DNA from: Isoptericola sp. BMS4
Lineage (GTDB): Bacteria; Actinomycetota; Actinomycetes; Actinomycetales; Cellulomonadaceae
Length of the DNA: 64,000 nt
NCBI RefSeq assembly: GCF_011634835.1
Contig: NZ_SIRP01000001.1
Span: forward strand, 124,001-188,000
Direction of reading: 5' to 3'
The notes under the pieces were generated by a model. That model saw only the letters and a program-made list of their open reading frames with translations, was not told the origin of the DNA and searched no databases. Both the position numbers and the translations under genes were made by a program. Of this stretch, positions 16,787 to 26,108 are shown piece after piece. How positions within the stretch are numbered: position 1 is the first letter of the stretch; each line of letters starts with the position of its first letter.

Positions 16787-17434
16787 GTGCCCCACGTGCC
16801 CGACCCCGACCGCACGCACCCCACGACGCGTGACGACCTCACCAACGTCGTGTTCCTGAAGAACACGGCGACGTCGCCGTTCCTGGAGGTGGGCGACTAC
16901 ACGTACTACGACGACGAGGGCACGCGACCCCCGTTCGAGCAGGCCAACGTGCACTATCTGTTCGGGCCGCAGCGGCTCGTCATCGGCCGGTTCTCGGCGA
17001 TCGGCCCGGGCGCGAGCTTCCTCATGCCGGGCGGCAGCCACCCGATGGCGGGACCGTCGACGTACCCGTTCACGATGTTCGGCGGCGACTGGACGGCGAA
17101 CACCCTCGACACGTTCCTCGCGATCGAGCAGCCGGGCGACACCGTGGTCGGCAACGACGTGTGGATCGGGCGCGAGGCGACGATCCTGCCCGGCGTGACC
17201 ATCGGCGACGGCGCCGTGATCGGCGCGCACAGCGTCGTGACCAAGGACGTGCCGCCGTACGCGGTCGTGGCGGGCAACCCGGCACGCACGATCCGCGTCC
17301 GCTACGACGACGAGGACGTCGCGCGCCTGCTGCGCGTGCGCTGGTGGGACTGGCCCGTCGAGCGCATCACCGAGCACGCCGCGACGATCATGGCCGGCAC
17401 GCCTCAGGACCTGGAGCGCCTCGGGAACCAGTGA
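16787..17434 (+). CDS. Vat-like xenobiotic O-acetyltransferase (hexapeptide fold)
   Basis: This 215-residue protein matches the XAT family: [27 protein letters not shown] with the position of the catalytic His, [12 protein letters not shown], then left-handed beta-helix repeats ([39 protein letters not shown]) and [12 protein letters not shown] 16787 follows GAAGGAG by 4 nt and gives the usual family length; extending to GTG 16754 only adds a low-complexity leader. XAT members acetylate streptogramin A or chloramphenicol, but many chromosomal homologues have unknown acceptors, so resistance is only possible. It is divergent from copB. Confidence 0.9.
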   Translation: MPHVPDPDRTHPTTRDDLTNVVFLKNTATSPFLEVGDYTYYDDEGTRPPFEQANVHYLFGPQRLVIGRFSAIGPGASFLMPGGSHPMAGPSTYPFTMFGGDWTANTLDTFLAIEQPGDTVVGNDVWIGREATILPGVTIGDGAVIGAHSVVTKDVPPYAVVAGNPARTIRVRYDDEDVARLLRVRWWDWPVERITEHAATIMAGTPQDLERLGNQ

Positions 17435-17668
17435 GCGCGGCGCCGCCGATCGCGCGATGACGATCACCCTGTGAGACGTCGACAAGCCGTCCGGCGCCGT
17501 CCTCGGTAGCGTTCGCCACAACGACGCCGGCACGGGGACGTGGCGGCGTCCGGCCCACCAGGTCGAGGACGCGAGGAGGCGGAACCGGCACCGTGCCGAG
17601 CGAATGTCCGATGTGTACCGTGTGACGCGATGCACACCCCGCACCGGGGCTGACGCGAGGAGAGACAC

Positions 17669-17893
17669 GTGAACGGCATCCCGAGCATCTCCCAGTGGAT
17701 CCAGGACAACATCATCCCGCTGATCCTGATCCTCATCGCCGCGATCGTCCTGTGGAAGGGCAAGAGCGGTGACATCTCCCGCGTCGTGACCATCGTCGCG
17801 TGCGGCCTCATCGGTCTGATCTGGCTCGGTCTGGCGAACACGGGGGCCGGCGAGGCGATCGGTGAGTGGGTCGCCAACATGCTCCGCGGATGA
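17669..17893 (+). CDS. Small two-helix membrane protein, first gene of T4SS-like cluster
   Basis: This 74-residue protein has an amphipathic start (NGIPSISQWIQDN) followed by two hydrophobic helices (IIPLILILIAAIVLWKG and VVTIVACGLIGLIWLGLAN) joined by a short polar loop. GTG 17669 has GAGGAGAG 6 nt upstream. Size, topology and position next to a PrgI-like protein and a VirB4-like ATPase suggest a VirB2/TrbC pilin-like or channel-accessory subunit, but no residue proves this. The 234 bp before it contain no gene I can support. Confidence 0.75.
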   Translation: MNGIPSISQWIQDNIIPLILILIAAIVLWKGKSGDISRVVTIVACGLIGLIWLGLANTGAGEAIGEWVANMLRG

Positions 17894-17897
17894 CGCC

Positions 17898-18407
17898 GTG
17901 AAGCTGCCCGACGACGACGAGATCTACGACGTCGACCAGACCTATCTCGGCCCGCCGGGACGCTACGTCGGCCGGCTGCGGTACCGGGCGCTGGCCATCG
18001 GCCCGCTGCTCATCATGCTCGGGCTCGCGTTCCTCGTGCGCACCGGCATCGGCTTCTCGCTGCTGTCCGTCGCGCTGACGGTCCTGGTCTCCATCCGCCT
18101 GGCGCAGTGGATCGTCGACAACACGAGCCAGGAGCGACCCGTCTCCGTGCTCGCGGTGACCATGTCCCACGAGCTCACCGCCCGCCGCGTCCCGACCCGG
18201 CGGGTGGCGTCCCGGCGGACGCGGGCCTTCCGGCGGCGCGCCACCCGGATCCAGGCGCCGGACGCCCCGTCGCGACGGGCCGTGCCCCGCGACGCCCGGC
18301 CGGCCGCGACGGTCCCCGGCGGCGCGCTCGACGGCACGGTCCCCCGCCGCCGATGGCGGCACTACGCCCACGCCGCGGCCGCCTCGCGAAAGGGGAGCCC
18401 CGCATGA
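17898..18407 (+). CDS. PrgI/TcpE-like two-helix membrane protein with basic tail
   Basis: This 169-residue protein opens with an acidic segment (LPDDDEIYDVDQTYLGPPGRYVGRLRYRALAIGP). Two adjacent membrane helices span about 35-75. The C-terminal 85 residues are Arg/Ala/Pro-rich, low-complexity and probably cytoplasmic. The plan resembles PrgI/VirB3-type partners that sit before VirB4 in Gram-positive conjugation modules. GTG 17898 is 4 bp after the previous stop. The stop overlaps the next gene by 4 bp, so they are likely translated together. Confidence 0.75.
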   Translation: MKLPDDDEIYDVDQTYLGPPGRYVGRLRYRALAIGPLLIMLGLAFLVRTGIGFSLLSVALTVLVSIRLAQWIVDNTSQERPVSVLAVTMSHELTARRVPTRRVASRRTRAFRRRATRIQAPDAPSRRAVPRDARPAATVPGGALDGTVPRRRWRHYAHAAAASRKGSPA

Positions 18408-21118
18408 GGTTCCGCCTCTTCGGCAAGCCGGCCGACGACGTCGAGGACGACGTCCTCCTCGGCGACGACCCGGTCGAGGGCGACGAGGACGCCTCGGCCT
18501 CGGGCCGCCGCGCGGCGCGCCGGGGGCGCGGTCGCCACCCCGACGTCCCCAAGCCGCTCGGCGCGGAGATGGGATGGGCGCTGTCGCGGGTCGCCAACCA
18601 CGTGACGTTCACCGACAAGCGGATGATCGCCTGGTACGTCCTCGACCCGCAGATGTGGTCCTTCCGCTCCGTCGCGGACGGGGAGCAGCTGATCGTCTCG
18701 CACGCCACGCAGATCGCCGACCTCGTGGGCCGCACGATCTACGGCCGCATCACGACCCGCCCCTACCCCGTGCAGGCGTGGGCCGAGGCCGCGTGGAACA
18801 ACTCGCCCTCCCCGACGGTGGGGTTCGGCAAGATCCTCGAGCGCGACCAGATGCAGCTCCGCGACCGGATGCAGGCCGACAAGCTCGTCTACTACGGCGT
18901 CGACCTCGGCGCCCGCTCCACCGCCGTCGACCTGACGTCACGGGTGCTGCCCGACGTCGCCCGGCGCGAGCTGGCCGCGCTGCAGACCCGGCTCGACGAC
19001 CTCGACGAGACGATGGCCGCGCCCGGGATCGAGGCCGAGCCCGCCCTCGGCAACGACATGGCCTGGCTGCTCGCGCGCTCGTTCGCGCTCGGCTGCCCGG
19101 TGCCGCAGCAGGACGTGGTCGAGGAGACCGTCTGGGAGAAGGAGGACCTGGACGAGTTCGCCGGCGGGGTGCAGTGGAGCGCGGAGCCGCTGGCCCAGTC
19201 CGTCCGCGTGGACTCGACGCTGAGCGACCAGCCGCTCACCCGGCACGTCGTCGTCCTCACGGTCGGACGCATGGGCGACCTCGCGATCCCGGAGGGCGAG
19301 GAGCCCTGGATCGCGAAGACGGACAAGCTGCGCTTCCCCGTCGAGTGGAGCTTCCGCGTCGACGTGCGCGACCCCGAGGAGACGGCCAAGGAGATGCGGC
19401 GGCTCTCCGACCGCGTGCTGGCCCAGCACGACCACTACGTGATCGACCACGGCAAGGAGCCGCCGCGCCAGCTCAAGCGCCAGGCGGCCCGCGCGGCGGA
19501 CGTCGAGGACGAGATGCGCTCGGGCTTCGACGGGCTCTCCACCCGGGTGCGGGGCTGGTTCCGTATCGCCGTCTCCGGCCCCACCGAGGAGGACGCGCTC
19601 AAGCGGGCGAAGGCCGTGCAGAACCTCTACAAGCCCGGCATCAAGATCGAGCGGGAGTTCGACCAGTACCGCCTCGCCCGCGAGTTCGTCCCCGGCGAGC
19701 CCCTGGCCAACTCGGGGCACACCCGGCGCATGCCCATCCTCAAGTTCGCCGCCGGTGTCCCGGCGGCCACCGCGGAGGTCGGGGACAAGCGGGGCGTCCT
19801 CATCGGCTACACCTCGGGCTTCGCCGAGCGCGCCGTGACGTGGGACCCCTGGTACGGGCCCGAGGTCGTCGAGGGGTCCGGGCTCGTGCCCATCGTCGGA
19901 GGGCTCGGCGCCGGCAAGACCTGGCTCGCCGGCGGCGTCATCTACAAGACCTGCGCGCAGGGCGTGCCGTGGACGGTGCTGGACCCCTCCGGCCTCCTCG
20001 GCCCCCTCGCCGACCTGCCCGAGTTCCGCGGGGTCGCACGCGCCGTCAACCTGCTCGAGTCGGAGCCCGGCGCCCTCAACCCGTACGCCCTGGTGCCCGA
20101 CCCGCGGCGCGACTGGTACCTCGACGAGGACGACCCCGAGGAGAAGTTCGTCCTCGCCAGGACGGCGGCTGCGGCGCAGCGGCGGGACCTCACGTTCGAC
20201 ACGCTGCTGTGGTGCCTGCCGCCCGAGGAGACGGACTACACCAGCGACCGCGGCAAGGCGGTCCGCTCGACGCTCCGCGACGCGGTGAACGCCGCGGAGG
20301 CGCTCTCCTACTCCACCGTCGAGGGCGTGCTCAAGGCGCTGCACAACATCGAGGGCGACGAGGCGCGCACCATCGTGCGGCGGCTGCGCGAGGCCTCCGA
20401 GCGAGAGCTCTCCCGGCTGTTCTTCGCCAGCCCCTACCACGGCAACCACGGCGAGAACCTCGCCGACGAGCGCCTCACGATCCTCAGCCTCAAGGGGCTG
20501 GCCACCATCGACGAGGCGAAGTCCCGCGCCGAGTGGACGAACGAGGAGCTGCTCAGCCGGCCGATCCTCACGCTCGCCGCGTGGTCCGCGCTACGCAGCG
20601 TCTACCGGGTGGACCGGCACGAGCGCAAGGGCCTGTTCCTCGACGAGCTGCACGAGATCACGAAGGTCTCGACCGGCGCGACGCTGGTCCAGAAGACGTC
20701 GACCGACTCGCGCAAGCACAACATCGCCGGCCTCGTGTCCACGCAGAACGCCTCCAACGTCATCGGCCAGGACATCAACAACTTCGTCGGCGCCGCCTTC
20801 GTCGGCAAGACGACCGACGCCGCGGCCCAGGAGGCCAACTGCCGGCTGCTGAAGCTGCCCACCGGCATGGGCTACGAGTCCGTGTTCGGCGGCCTGTCCA
20901 AGCGCCGGCGCCGCTCGGCGGAGCGCGGCACCCCGCGCGAGTTCATCTTCCGCGACGGCATGGGCGGCGACGACGGCCGCGGAGGCATCGAGAAGATCCG
21001 CATCGACTACACCAACCACGAGCTCCTGTCGGCCGCGCTCGACAGCACCGCCGACCCGGCGCGACGCCGTGCGGCCCGGTCGCTCGACCAGGCAACGGCG
21101 GAGGAGGTCATGACATGA
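18404..21118 (+). CDS. VirB4/ConE-like T4SS ATPase
   Basis: This 904-residue cytoplasmic ATPase has an acidic/basic leader (about 1-45) and a long N-terminal domain containing GKEPPRQLKRQAARAADVEDEM. The motor domain has Walker A GGLGAGKTW (about 499) and Walker B GLFLDELHEI (about 745), followed by STQNASNVIGQDINNFVGAAFVGKT. The Walker B residue pair is DE. ATG 18404 has AAGGGGAG 5 nt upstream. VirB4 proteins power pilus or channel assembly and are the most conserved part of type IV secretion systems. It overlaps both neighbouring genes by 4 bp. Confidence 0.9.
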   Translation: MRFRLFGKPADDVEDDVLLGDDPVEGDEDASASGRRAARRGRGRHPDVPKPLGAEMGWALSRVANHVTFTDKRMIAWYVLDPQMWSFRSVADGEQLIVSHATQIADLVGRTIYGRITTRPYPVQAWAEAAWNNSPSPTVGFGKILERDQMQLRDRMQADKLVYYGVDLGARSTAVDLTSRVLPDVARRELAALQTRLDDLDETMAAPGIEAEPALGNDMAWLLARSFALGCPVPQQDVVEETVWEKEDLDEFAGGVQWSAEPLAQSVRVDSTLSDQPLTRHVVVLTVGRMGDLAIPEGEEPWIAKTDKLRFPVEWSFRVDVRDPEETAKEMRRLSDRVLAQHDHYVIDHGKEPPRQLKRQAARAADVEDEMRSGFDGLSTRVRGWFRIAVSGPTEEDALKRAKAVQNLYKPGIKIEREFDQYRLAREFVPGEPLANSGHTRRMPILKFAAGVPAATAEVGDKRGVLIGYTSGFAERAVTWDPWYGPEVVEGSGLVPIVGGLGAGKTWLAGGVIYKTCAQGVPWTVLDPSGLLGPLADLPEFRGVARAVNLLESEPGALNPYALVPDPRRDWYLDEDDPEEKFVLARTAAAAQRRDLTFDTLLWCLPPEETDYTSDRGKAVRSTLRDAVNAAEALSYSTVEGVLKALHNIEGDEARTIVRRLREASERELSRLFFASPYHGNHGENLADERLTILSLKGLATIDEAKSRAEWTNEELLSRPILTLAAWSALRSVYRVDRHERKGLFLDELHEITKVSTGATLVQKTSTDSRKHNIAGLVSTQNASNVIGQDINNFVGAAFVGKTTDAAAQEANCRLLKLPTGMGYESVFGGLSKRRRRSAERGTPREFIFRDGMGGDDGRGGIEKIRIDYTNHELLSAALDSTADPARRRAARSLDQATAEEVMT

Positions 21119-23409
21119 CCTCCGGCCCGGGCGTGCTCCGCCGCCTCCTCGGCGTCCTGCTGCTGACGGTCGGCCTCGTCGCGGCCCCGGCCGTCGCGGC
21201 GACGGCGTCCGCGAGCACGACCGCGGCCCCCGCGAGCACGACCGCGGCCACCGCCGTCCGGGCGGCCGGCCCGGTGGCGGCGAAGGCCTGCGCCGACGCC
21301 CCCGAGCCGACCCGCCCCACCGCGGGGCTGGCCGGGAAGTTCTTCCCGCGCCCGGACACGGCCACCGACGCCGACCCTTTCGACGACCTGGGCGTGCCTC
21401 TGAGCGACGTCTACGGCTACTCGTACACGTGGGTCAACTACGACACCGGCTGCCGCCCCGGCTCGGGCGTCGGCCCCGACTTCGGCACGACCGCGGGCAA
21501 CATCGGCCTCGGCGGGTCGACCGCCGTGGTCGCCTTCACCCACGGCCTGCTCGACCTGGTGGTCGTGCCGGACTGGCTGTCGCCGCTCGACGGCGTGCTC
21601 ACCGCCGCGACCCAGACCGTGAAGTCGGGGATCTGGTCGCCGTGGTTCGTCGTGGCGGCGCTCGTCGTGGCGGTCTCCCTCCTCTGGGCGGCCGGCCGCG
21701 CGGACGTCTCGCACGTCGTCACCAGCGTGGGATGGGCGATGGTGGCCCTCGTCGCCACCACCTACGTCATGAGCTACCCCGTGTCCTCCGCGCAGGCCGT
21801 GGACGGGCTGATCGAGACGACCGTGACCGCGTCCGCGAGCGCCGTCGGCGCCCCGACGGCGGGCACGGGCGAGGTGCTGGGGCCGGCGGTCCCGGGCGAC
21901 CCGGGCGGTACCGCGACGTCCGCCGACCCGGCCTCGGAGGCGCTGAGCCACCTGTTCGACGGGATCAACCGGCAGATGCTGTACGACAGCTGGCTGGAAG
22001 GGACGCTCGGGTCGACGACGAGCCACGTCGCGACGGCCTACGGGCCGGACCTGTTCCGCGCCTCGCACCTGACCTGGGACGAGGCCCGGACGGTGGAGGA
22101 CGACCCCGAGGCGGGTGCCGCGATCATCGACGCGAAGAAGGAGCTGTGGGTCCGGACGGCGGCCGCCGTCGAGCGCGCCGACGGCGCCGCGTACCAGCAG
22201 CTCACGGGGAACAACGGCCGGTGGGACGCGGCGGCCGCCGCGATCGTCGGCACCGGCTTCACGATGCCGTTCCTCGCGGTGGCGGCCGTCTTCATCGTGC
22301 TGTCGTACGCCGTGGTCCGCGTCTTCGTGCCGGTGGCGCCGGCCGTGGGACTCGTCGCGCTGCTGTACACCGCGCAGGGGTGGGTCGTCACCGTCCTGAA
22401 GAACGTGGGGCGGTTCGTGATCCTCGGCCCGCTGTTCTGGGTCGCGGCCCTGGTGAACCTGCTGATCGACAGCGCGATCCTGTCCTCGCAGCTCGCGTGG
22501 CTCCTGAAGATCACGCTGTGCCTGGTCGTGATGATCGTGCTGTTCAAGATCCTGCGGCCGGGCCGCACCATCCCGGGGATGGCCCGCCTGCGCCGGATGG
22601 CCGGCGCGGGGGCGCGCGCCGCGGTCACGCGCCGGGCCGTGCGGCGGGGGGTCGACGACGCGACGGACGACGACGAGGAGGAGGCGCTGTCCGACGCGCG
22701 CCGCCGGCGGTCCGCGCGGGCTCGCGGGGGCCGCCACGACGACAGCCCGGTGGCGGACACGGGCCCGGTGCCCCAGACCGCGGCGGGCACGACCTGGGCG
22801 CGGGCCGACCGGGCCGGGCCCCAGCACACGAGCCGGCCGGCGGGACGCCAGGCACGGTCCTCGTCGCCACCGCTGCGTCCCGCGGGAGCGCCGGGCGGGA
22901 CGGCGGTCGCCGCCGCGACGGGCGCCGCGGTGGGCACGGCCGCGGCGGCGGGCACCGAGGTGGGCGGGCCGCGCCGTCGCCAGTCGGACGTCTCCCCCAC
23001 GTTCGTGCCTCCCGCCCGGACCCGGCCCGCCCCGTCCCCGGAACCGAGCTCCCGGGGGGTCGGGACGGCGGACCGCCGCCCCGACGCGACGCCGTCCGAG
23101 GGCGACGCCGCGAGGACGCCCGCGGCCGCGACGAGGCCCACCACCGCACCGACCCGGCGCGCCCGCCGGGCGGCCGAGGCCGCGGGCGCCGCAGGGGTCG
23201 CCGACGGGATCGCGGCGGCGGCCGCCGAGGAGAACCTGGCGAAGCCGTCGTCCAAGACGAGCCCTCCCCCGACGGTCATGCAGCGCTCCGACTCCCTGCC
23301 GTCCGGGATCACCGACACGAACACCCGCACGGTCGACGGCGCGCAGGTCTTCGAGCTCTGGCGGCCGCCGGCGGCGGCCGCGGCGGACAACGACGAGGAG
23401 TACCGCTGA
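21115..23409 (+). CDS. VirB6/TrbL-like polytopic membrane protein
   Basis: This 764-residue protein has a signal peptide (RRLLGVLLLTVGLVAAPAVAATA). An extracellular Cys-containing stretch (AKACADAPEP, DTGCRPGSG) follows, then about seven membrane segments including WSPWFVVAALVVAVSLLWAAG, FLAVAAVFIVLSYAVVRVFV and ITLCLVVMIVLFKIL. From about residue 490 the chain is Arg/Ala/Pro-rich and probably disordered cytoplasmic tail. This matches TrbL/VirB6-type inner-membrane channel components of Gram-positive systems. ATG 21115 follows GGAGGAGG by 8 nt and overlaps the VirB4 stop (ATGA). Confidence 0.82.
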   Translation: MTSGPGVLRRLLGVLLLTVGLVAAPAVAATASASTTAAPASTTAATAVRAAGPVAAKACADAPEPTRPTAGLAGKFFPRPDTATDADPFDDLGVPLSDVYGYSYTWVNYDTGCRPGSGVGPDFGTTAGNIGLGGSTAVVAFTHGLLDLVVVPDWLSPLDGVLTAATQTVKSGIWSPWFVVAALVVAVSLLWAAGRADVSHVVTSVGWAMVALVATTYVMSYPVSSAQAVDGLIETTVTASASAVGAPTAGTGEVLGPAVPGDPGGTATSADPASEALSHLFDGINRQMLYDSWLEGTLGSTTSHVATAYGPDLFRASHLTWDEARTVEDDPEAGAAIIDAKKELWVRTAAAVERADGAAYQQLTGNNGRWDAAAAAIVGTGFTMPFLAVAAVFIVLSYAVVRVFVPVAPAVGLVALLYTAQGWVVTVLKNVGRFVILGPLFWVAALVNLLIDSAILSSQLAWLLKITLCLVVMIVLFKILRPGRTIPGMARLRRMAGAGARAAVTRRAVRRGVDDATDDDEEEALSDARRRRSARARGGRHDDSPVADTGPVPQTAAGTTWARADRAGPQHTSRPAGRQARSSSPPLRPAGAPGGTAVAAATGAAVGTAAAAGTEVGGPRRRQSDVSPTFVPPARTRPAPSPEPSSRGVGTADRRPDATPSEGDAARTPAAATRPTTAPTRRARRAAEAAGAAGVADGIAAAAAEENLAKPSSKTSPPPTVMQRSDSLPSGITDTNTRTVDGAQVFELWRPPAAAAADNDEEYR

Positions 23410-24053
23410 TGTGGCAGCTCATCGCGCCCGTGGTCCGGTGGCCGCTGTACTCGCCCACCAGGCTGGTGTCCGTGGTCGTCGCGGTGCTCGTCGTGACGTT
23501 CGTGGCCGGCGAGCTCAACGGCGACGACGTCACGCCGTCGGCGGAGGTGCCGACCGCCACGGCCTCGGCGCCCGCGGCAACCGCGACGCCCGGGGCCGCG
23601 CCCTCCGGGGAGACCGCGCCGGCGGCGACGCCGGTCGACCCCGAGCTCACGGCGAGCACGCCGGCCACGGCGGGCACGGGGACCGAGGAGGCAGGCGGTG
23701 CGACCGACGCGCTCAGCGACGACCCGGCCGCGGACAATCCCTCGGCCGCGGCGGCGGACGCGGCCGCGGCGTTCGTCGCCGCCTGGGCGCGCCCGGACCT
23801 CGGCGCCGCGGCGTGGGGACGGCAGGTGCGTCCCCTGGTCACCGTCGAGATGTGGGACGGCGGCCTCGCCGAGACCGACCCTGCCCGCACCCCCGACACC
23901 GCCGTGGCGGGCGAGCCGGTGCAGGTCGCGATCAACGCGGAGGAGGGCATCTTCGACGTCCCGACGACCAGCGGGGCGTGGATCCGCGTGACCGTCGCCC
24001 GCGACGGCGAGGGTGAGCCGTGGCTCGCGTCGCGCGTCGAGACGGCCGCGTGA
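23409..24053 (+). CDS. Bitopic VirB8/TcpC-like protein
   Basis: This 214-residue protein has a short cytoplasmic N-terminus and one membrane helix (LVSVVVAVLVVTFVAGEL, about 18-35). An 80-residue Ala/Thr/Pro linker follows, then a C-terminal 100-residue domain (AAAFVAAWARPDLGAAAWGRQVRPLVTVEMWDGGL...WIRVTVARDG). This layout fits the NTF2-like extracytoplasmic domains of VirB8/TcpC. The fold is inferred from layout, not confirmed. The start shares a base with the upstream stop (TGATG). Confidence 0.7.
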   Translation: MWQLIAPVVRWPLYSPTRLVSVVVAVLVVTFVAGELNGDDVTPSAEVPTATASAPAATATPGAAPSGETAPAATPVDPELTASTPATAGTGTEEAGGATDALSDDPAADNPSAAAADAAAAFVAAWARPDLGAAAWGRQVRPLVTVEMWDGGLAETDPARTPDTAVAGEPVQVAINAEEGIFDVPTTSGAWIRVTVARDGEGEPWLASRVETAA

Positions 24054-24069
24054 CGGCGGGGGGACGCCG

Positions 24070-25377
24070 GTGGAAGCCGCTCTCGCCCTCGCGTCGGCCT
24101 GGTTCCGGACCGCGGTCGTCGGCTGGTTCGCGCGCCGCTGGCCGGTGCTCGTGGCCGCGGCGGGCGTGCTCCTCCTGGGGTGCGCCGTGATGCTGGGGGG
24201 TGCGGCGATGATGCTGGCGGGCGCGGAGGAGGAGGCCGAGTCCGCGACGGCCTGCACCGCGCTGGGCTACCAGGTGGACCAGGCGGCCTACGCGCCGCCC
24301 CCGGTCGACCGGCAGCCCGCGATCCCGAGCGGCGGGCCGGTGGCGGGGTTCGGCCCGGGCTCCGAGGACCAGGTCGCGAACGCCCGGGCGATCATCGCGG
24401 CCGGCAAGGCGGCCGGCGTCGGCGAGCGGGGGCTGGTCGTCGCGATCGCCACCGCCATCCAGGAGTCCGGGCTGCGGAACGTCGCGTACGGCGACCGGGA
24501 CTCCCTCGGGCTGTTCCAGCAGCGCCCGTCGCAGGGGTGGGGCACCGACGCGCAGGTGCGGACGCCGTCGTTCGCCGCCCGGGCGTTCTTCGGCGGCCCC
24601 CGCTCGCCGCACTACGACGAGCGGACCGGCACGGCGTCGCCGGGCGGTCTGCTCGAGGTGGCGGGCTGGCAGGACCTGCCGGTCACCGTCGCCGCGCAGA
24701 AGGTCCAGCGCTCCGCCTTCCCCGACGCCTACGCCAAGCACGAGGAGCGTGCCCGGGTCGTCGTCGAGGCCCTCGCGGGCAGCACGCCGGCGGACACGTC
24801 GCCCCGCGACGAAGCACCCGCGGCGACGGTCGACGACGCGGCCGCCGTCGTGGCGGACTACCGCGACGCCGGGTACGACGTCCAGGCGTACTGCGAGGAG
24901 AGCTTCGAGCTCGCCTCGGCGGCGGGCGGCGGCGGGCTGTCCACGGGCCCGGACCTCGGCGCCGGAGCCTGGACGGCGCCGATCGAGGCGGCGGTCACCT
25001 CGCACTTCGGCCGGCGGCTGCACCCCGTGTTCGGCGAGTGGCGGCTGCACGCGGGCACCGACTTCCACGCCGCCGTCGGGACGCCGGTGGTCGCGCCGCA
25101 CGCCGGGGTCGTCGAGGAGGTCACCTGGACGTCCGGCGGCGGCCTGGTCGTCCAGGTGTCCCACGGCGGCGGGATCGCGACCCGCCACCTCCACCTCTCG
25201 GAGGTGCTGGTCCGGCCGGGGCAGCGGGTCGAGGCCGGGGAACGCATCGCGCTGACCGGCGACACGGGCGTCGGCACCGGCGCCCACTACCACTTCGAGG
25301 TGCACGTGGACGGCGACCCGGTGGACCCGGAGACGTTCATGCCGGCCCACGGCGTCGAGCTGGGGGCGTCCGCATGA
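24070..25377 (+). CDS. Membrane-anchored bifunctional wall hydrolase (lysozyme-like plus M23)
   Basis: This 435-residue protein is anchored by one helix (LVAAAGVLLLGCAVMLGGAAMML, about 26-48). Residues 95-200 form a transglycosylase-like unit with VAIATAIQESGLRNVAYGDRDSLGLFQQRPSQGWG, where Glu in QESGL is the probable catalytic acid. The C-terminus is an M23 metallopeptidase: HPVFGEWRLHAGTDFH and GTGAHYHFEVH supply Zn ligands. Such VirB1/Tgl-type enzymes open peptidoglycan for conjugation channels. GTG 24070 follows a G-rich ribosome site by 5 nt. Confidence 0.9.
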   Translation: MEAALALASAWFRTAVVGWFARRWPVLVAAAGVLLLGCAVMLGGAAMMLAGAEEEAESATACTALGYQVDQAAYAPPPVDRQPAIPSGGPVAGFGPGSEDQVANARAIIAAGKAAGVGERGLVVAIATAIQESGLRNVAYGDRDSLGLFQQRPSQGWGTDAQVRTPSFAARAFFGGPRSPHYDERTGTASPGGLLEVAGWQDLPVTVAAQKVQRSAFPDAYAKHEERARVVVEALAGSTPADTSPRDEAPAATVDDAAAVVADYRDAGYDVQAYCEESFELASAAGGGGLSTGPDLGAGAWTAPIEAAVTSHFGRRLHPVFGEWRLHAGTDFHAAVGTPVVAPHAGVVEEVTWTSGGGLVVQVSHGGGIATRHLHLSEVLVRPGQRVEAGERIALTGDTGVGTGAHYHFEVHVDGDPVDPETFMPAHGVELGASA

Positions 25378-26051
25378 GGGACGACGGCGCCGAGGTCTTC
25401 GCCTACACGGACATCACCTGGCAGGTGGCACCGCCGCCGGTCCGGTACCCGGTCCCCGCCCGGCACGTCCCCGGCCTGGAGGTGGGCGACGAGCTGACCA
25501 TCGGCCTGCCCGGCCGCTACTACATCGACGGCCAGGTGCTCGCCCGCGGCGACCGGGAGACCATCACCCTGCCCCGCGAGACCGAGCCCCGGGAGTCCCT
25601 CCACGTGACGTCGCCCCTGCTGTGGTGGCTGCACAAGGGCTACCCCGAGCGGGGCCTGACCATGCAGCAGTGGCCGGTCGACTACACGTGGGTCTACCGC
25701 GACGCCGCGGGCCAGGACGAGGGGGCCCCGGAGGCCGACGCCGAGGACCGGCCGGCCGGCGACGGGTCGTGGCTCACGAAGGTCCAGCGCACCCTCGACG
25801 AGCCGCCCGCGCGGCGGCCCCGGCCCGCGCGGGAGGTGACGGGCCTGACCGGCCGACGCGTCCGGCTCCAGCACGCCCCCAGCGAGTGGTCGTGGTGGTA
25901 CGCCGTGAGCGAGCCCGTCGATGTCGCCGGGGACATCAGCGTCAACCTGCTCCCGCCGGCGATCTGGTGGATCACCCAGTTCACGTACCACGGCGAGACG
26001 CAGGACACCATCGAGACCCTGCCGATCCACCGCCTCTTCGTCTACGACTGA
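25374..26051 (+). CDS. Unrecognised soluble protein of the T4SS-like cluster
   Basis: This 225-residue protein has no signal or membrane helix. It is rich in Trp and Pro, with SPLLWWLHKGYPERGLTMQQWPVDYTWVYRD in the middle and SEWSWWYAVSEPVDVAGDISVNLLPPAIWWITQFTYHGETQDTIETLPIHRLFVYD at the C-terminus. I do not recognise a family. The 4-bp overlap with the hydrolase gene makes it part of the same operon. It may be a cytoplasmic assembly factor or an effector-like partner (inference). Confidence 0.7.
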   Translation: MRDDGAEVFAYTDITWQVAPPPVRYPVPARHVPGLEVGDELTIGLPGRYYIDGQVLARGDRETITLPRETEPRESLHVTSPLLWWLHKGYPERGLTMQQWPVDYTWVYRDAAGQDEGAPEADAEDRPAGDGSWLTKVQRTLDEPPARRPRPAREVTGLTGRRVRLQHAPSEWSWWYAVSEPVDVAGDISVNLLPPAIWWITQFTYHGETQDTIETLPIHRLFVYD

Positions 26052-26108
26052 GGCTCGCCACCGTACGGCGCACCGACCGACGCACCGACCGATCCGGGAT
26101 GAGGAGAC

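Noticed and set aside
17434-17669. Possible att site or origin of transfer ahead of the T4SS-like cluster
   Set aside because: I saw no direct repeat matching the far end, no tRNA 3' end and no nic-like repeat cluster.
18574-23409. Single 1611-codon frame through the VirB4 and TrbL genes
   Set aside because: Only its last part (from 21115) is real. The earlier part is the wrong frame of the VirB4-like gene, which has proper motifs and an ATGA junction.
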